Shown here: positions 63,462-64,000 of the stretch, piece after piece
Layout of the letters: the number at the start of each line of letters is the position of its first letter
Numbering within the stretch: the first letter of the stretch is position 1
DNA from: Pseudeuparius sepicola
Lineage: Eukaryota > Arthropoda > Insecta > Coleoptera > Anthribidae
NCBI GenBank assembly: GCA_963920635.1
Contig: OY987299.1
Location: forward strand, 20,290,901-20,354,900
Length of the DNA stretch: 64,000 nucleotides
Direction: 5' to 3'
Position numbers and translations under genes: made by a program
The notes under the pieces: generated by a model
What the model was told of the DNA's origin: nothing
The model's input: only the letters and a program-made list of their open reading frames with translations
The model's database searches: none

Positions 63462-63980
63462 CACAGCCGATTATAGGAGAAGCCCTGAAGTTGAGAACGC
63501 TGGCAACATGGCTTGCGGGTCCGCGCGGCGTGGCCTGTCACTCCCTGTCAGTTGATTTTACAAGAAATTTACCAGAATTCATTTGTGTAGTGCGGGTAGT
63601 GCTATCGTCGCCAGATTGCTACGACGAGGCAGTGTGTCTCTGGGTGGAAACAGACTTCCTGAAGTGCTGGCGATAGCTTTTTTATAAATTTGTTTTGTTT
63701 GTGCAAAAGTGAAACATTTCTATAAAAGTTCTAAGTGAAGAATGGTGCCTTTACAATTTCAAGCAAAATATATTTTATTAGTTGAATGTATTATAAAATT
63801 GACCCTAACTGCCATTTCAATCACAAGAGTAGTATTCTTCTTCACAACATGCAGTTCTCTGTTCGCTTGTTGTTTGAATTTTTATGGAAATTTAACCATA
63901 AGGGAAGATAGGTAATCATCATTTGCCCTGCGCACTTTGCGAAATTTACCATATTATTTGTCGAAAATGTACCTGTGTAC
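63462..63980 (+). repeat. Dispersed repeat, copy 2 (both blocks)
   Basis: Blocks 63462-63763 and 63879-63980 match 54142-54432 and 55178-55325 in the same order and orientation. A 61-codon ORF (63491-63676) within it is broken in the other copy. Confidence 0.8.
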
Positions 63981-64000
63981 CCTAATTTATGTATTGCGTT

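Overview
The window is AT-rich, repeat-dense animal DNA, most likely from an insect. The evidence for that is GT-AG introns, AATAAA poly(A) signals, TATA boxes paired with arthropod-style TCAGT initiators, many short foldback transposons with TA, TTAA or 8-bp target duplications, and a THAP-domain remnant. No intact host gene is recognisable. The species cannot be named from the sequence.

The main content is one complete Polinton/Maverick element (an endogenous polintovirus), 4461..23873, 19.4 kb. It has 107-bp terminal inverted repeats with one mismatch and a perfect 6-bp target duplication (GATGGG). It was inserted into one arm of an older foldback MITE (4325..24488); the other arm still carries the unoccupied target sequence, so the integration can be read within the window.

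The left half of the Polinton is a compact + strand cluster: a minor capsid protein with a phospholipase A2-like domain, an adenain-type maturation protease, a penton-like protein, a small protein, the major capsid protein, a short membrane protein, a lysine-rich repeat protein, a C2H2 zinc-finger ORF, the packaging ATPase, a DUF8207-like protein, a coiled-coil protein, a retroviral-type integrase with chromodomain, and an unknown protein. A protein-primed type DNA polymerase B lies on the opposite strand. The right part (16.5-23.7 kb) is an accessory block: an unknown protein, a possible DnaQ-like nuclease, a CxxC zinc protein with a tandemly duplicated 3' end, a two-intron gene with proline/glutamine repeats, an aromatic-repeat protein and a small conserved protein. 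Several of these have their own TATA/initiator promoters.

Two reading-frame junctions stand out. The protease ORF has no upstream ATG, lies in the -1 frame relative to the minor capsid gene, and a slippery A AAA AAC heptamer sits just before the upstream stop. The zinc-finger ORF has a strong promoter and is separated from the ATPase frame by a single extra base in an A run, inside what would otherwise be an intact second zinc finger.

The flanks (1..4324 and 24489..64000) hold foldback elements with TACAGGGTG-type ends (one with a mariner-like transposase remnant), a TTAA-flanked MITE, an MITE with an 8-bp duplication, minisatellites, a 120-bp satellite, several dispersed repeat pairs, a tRNA-like sequence and the THAP pseudogene. 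All calls are by eye from the sequence; no database searches were possible.
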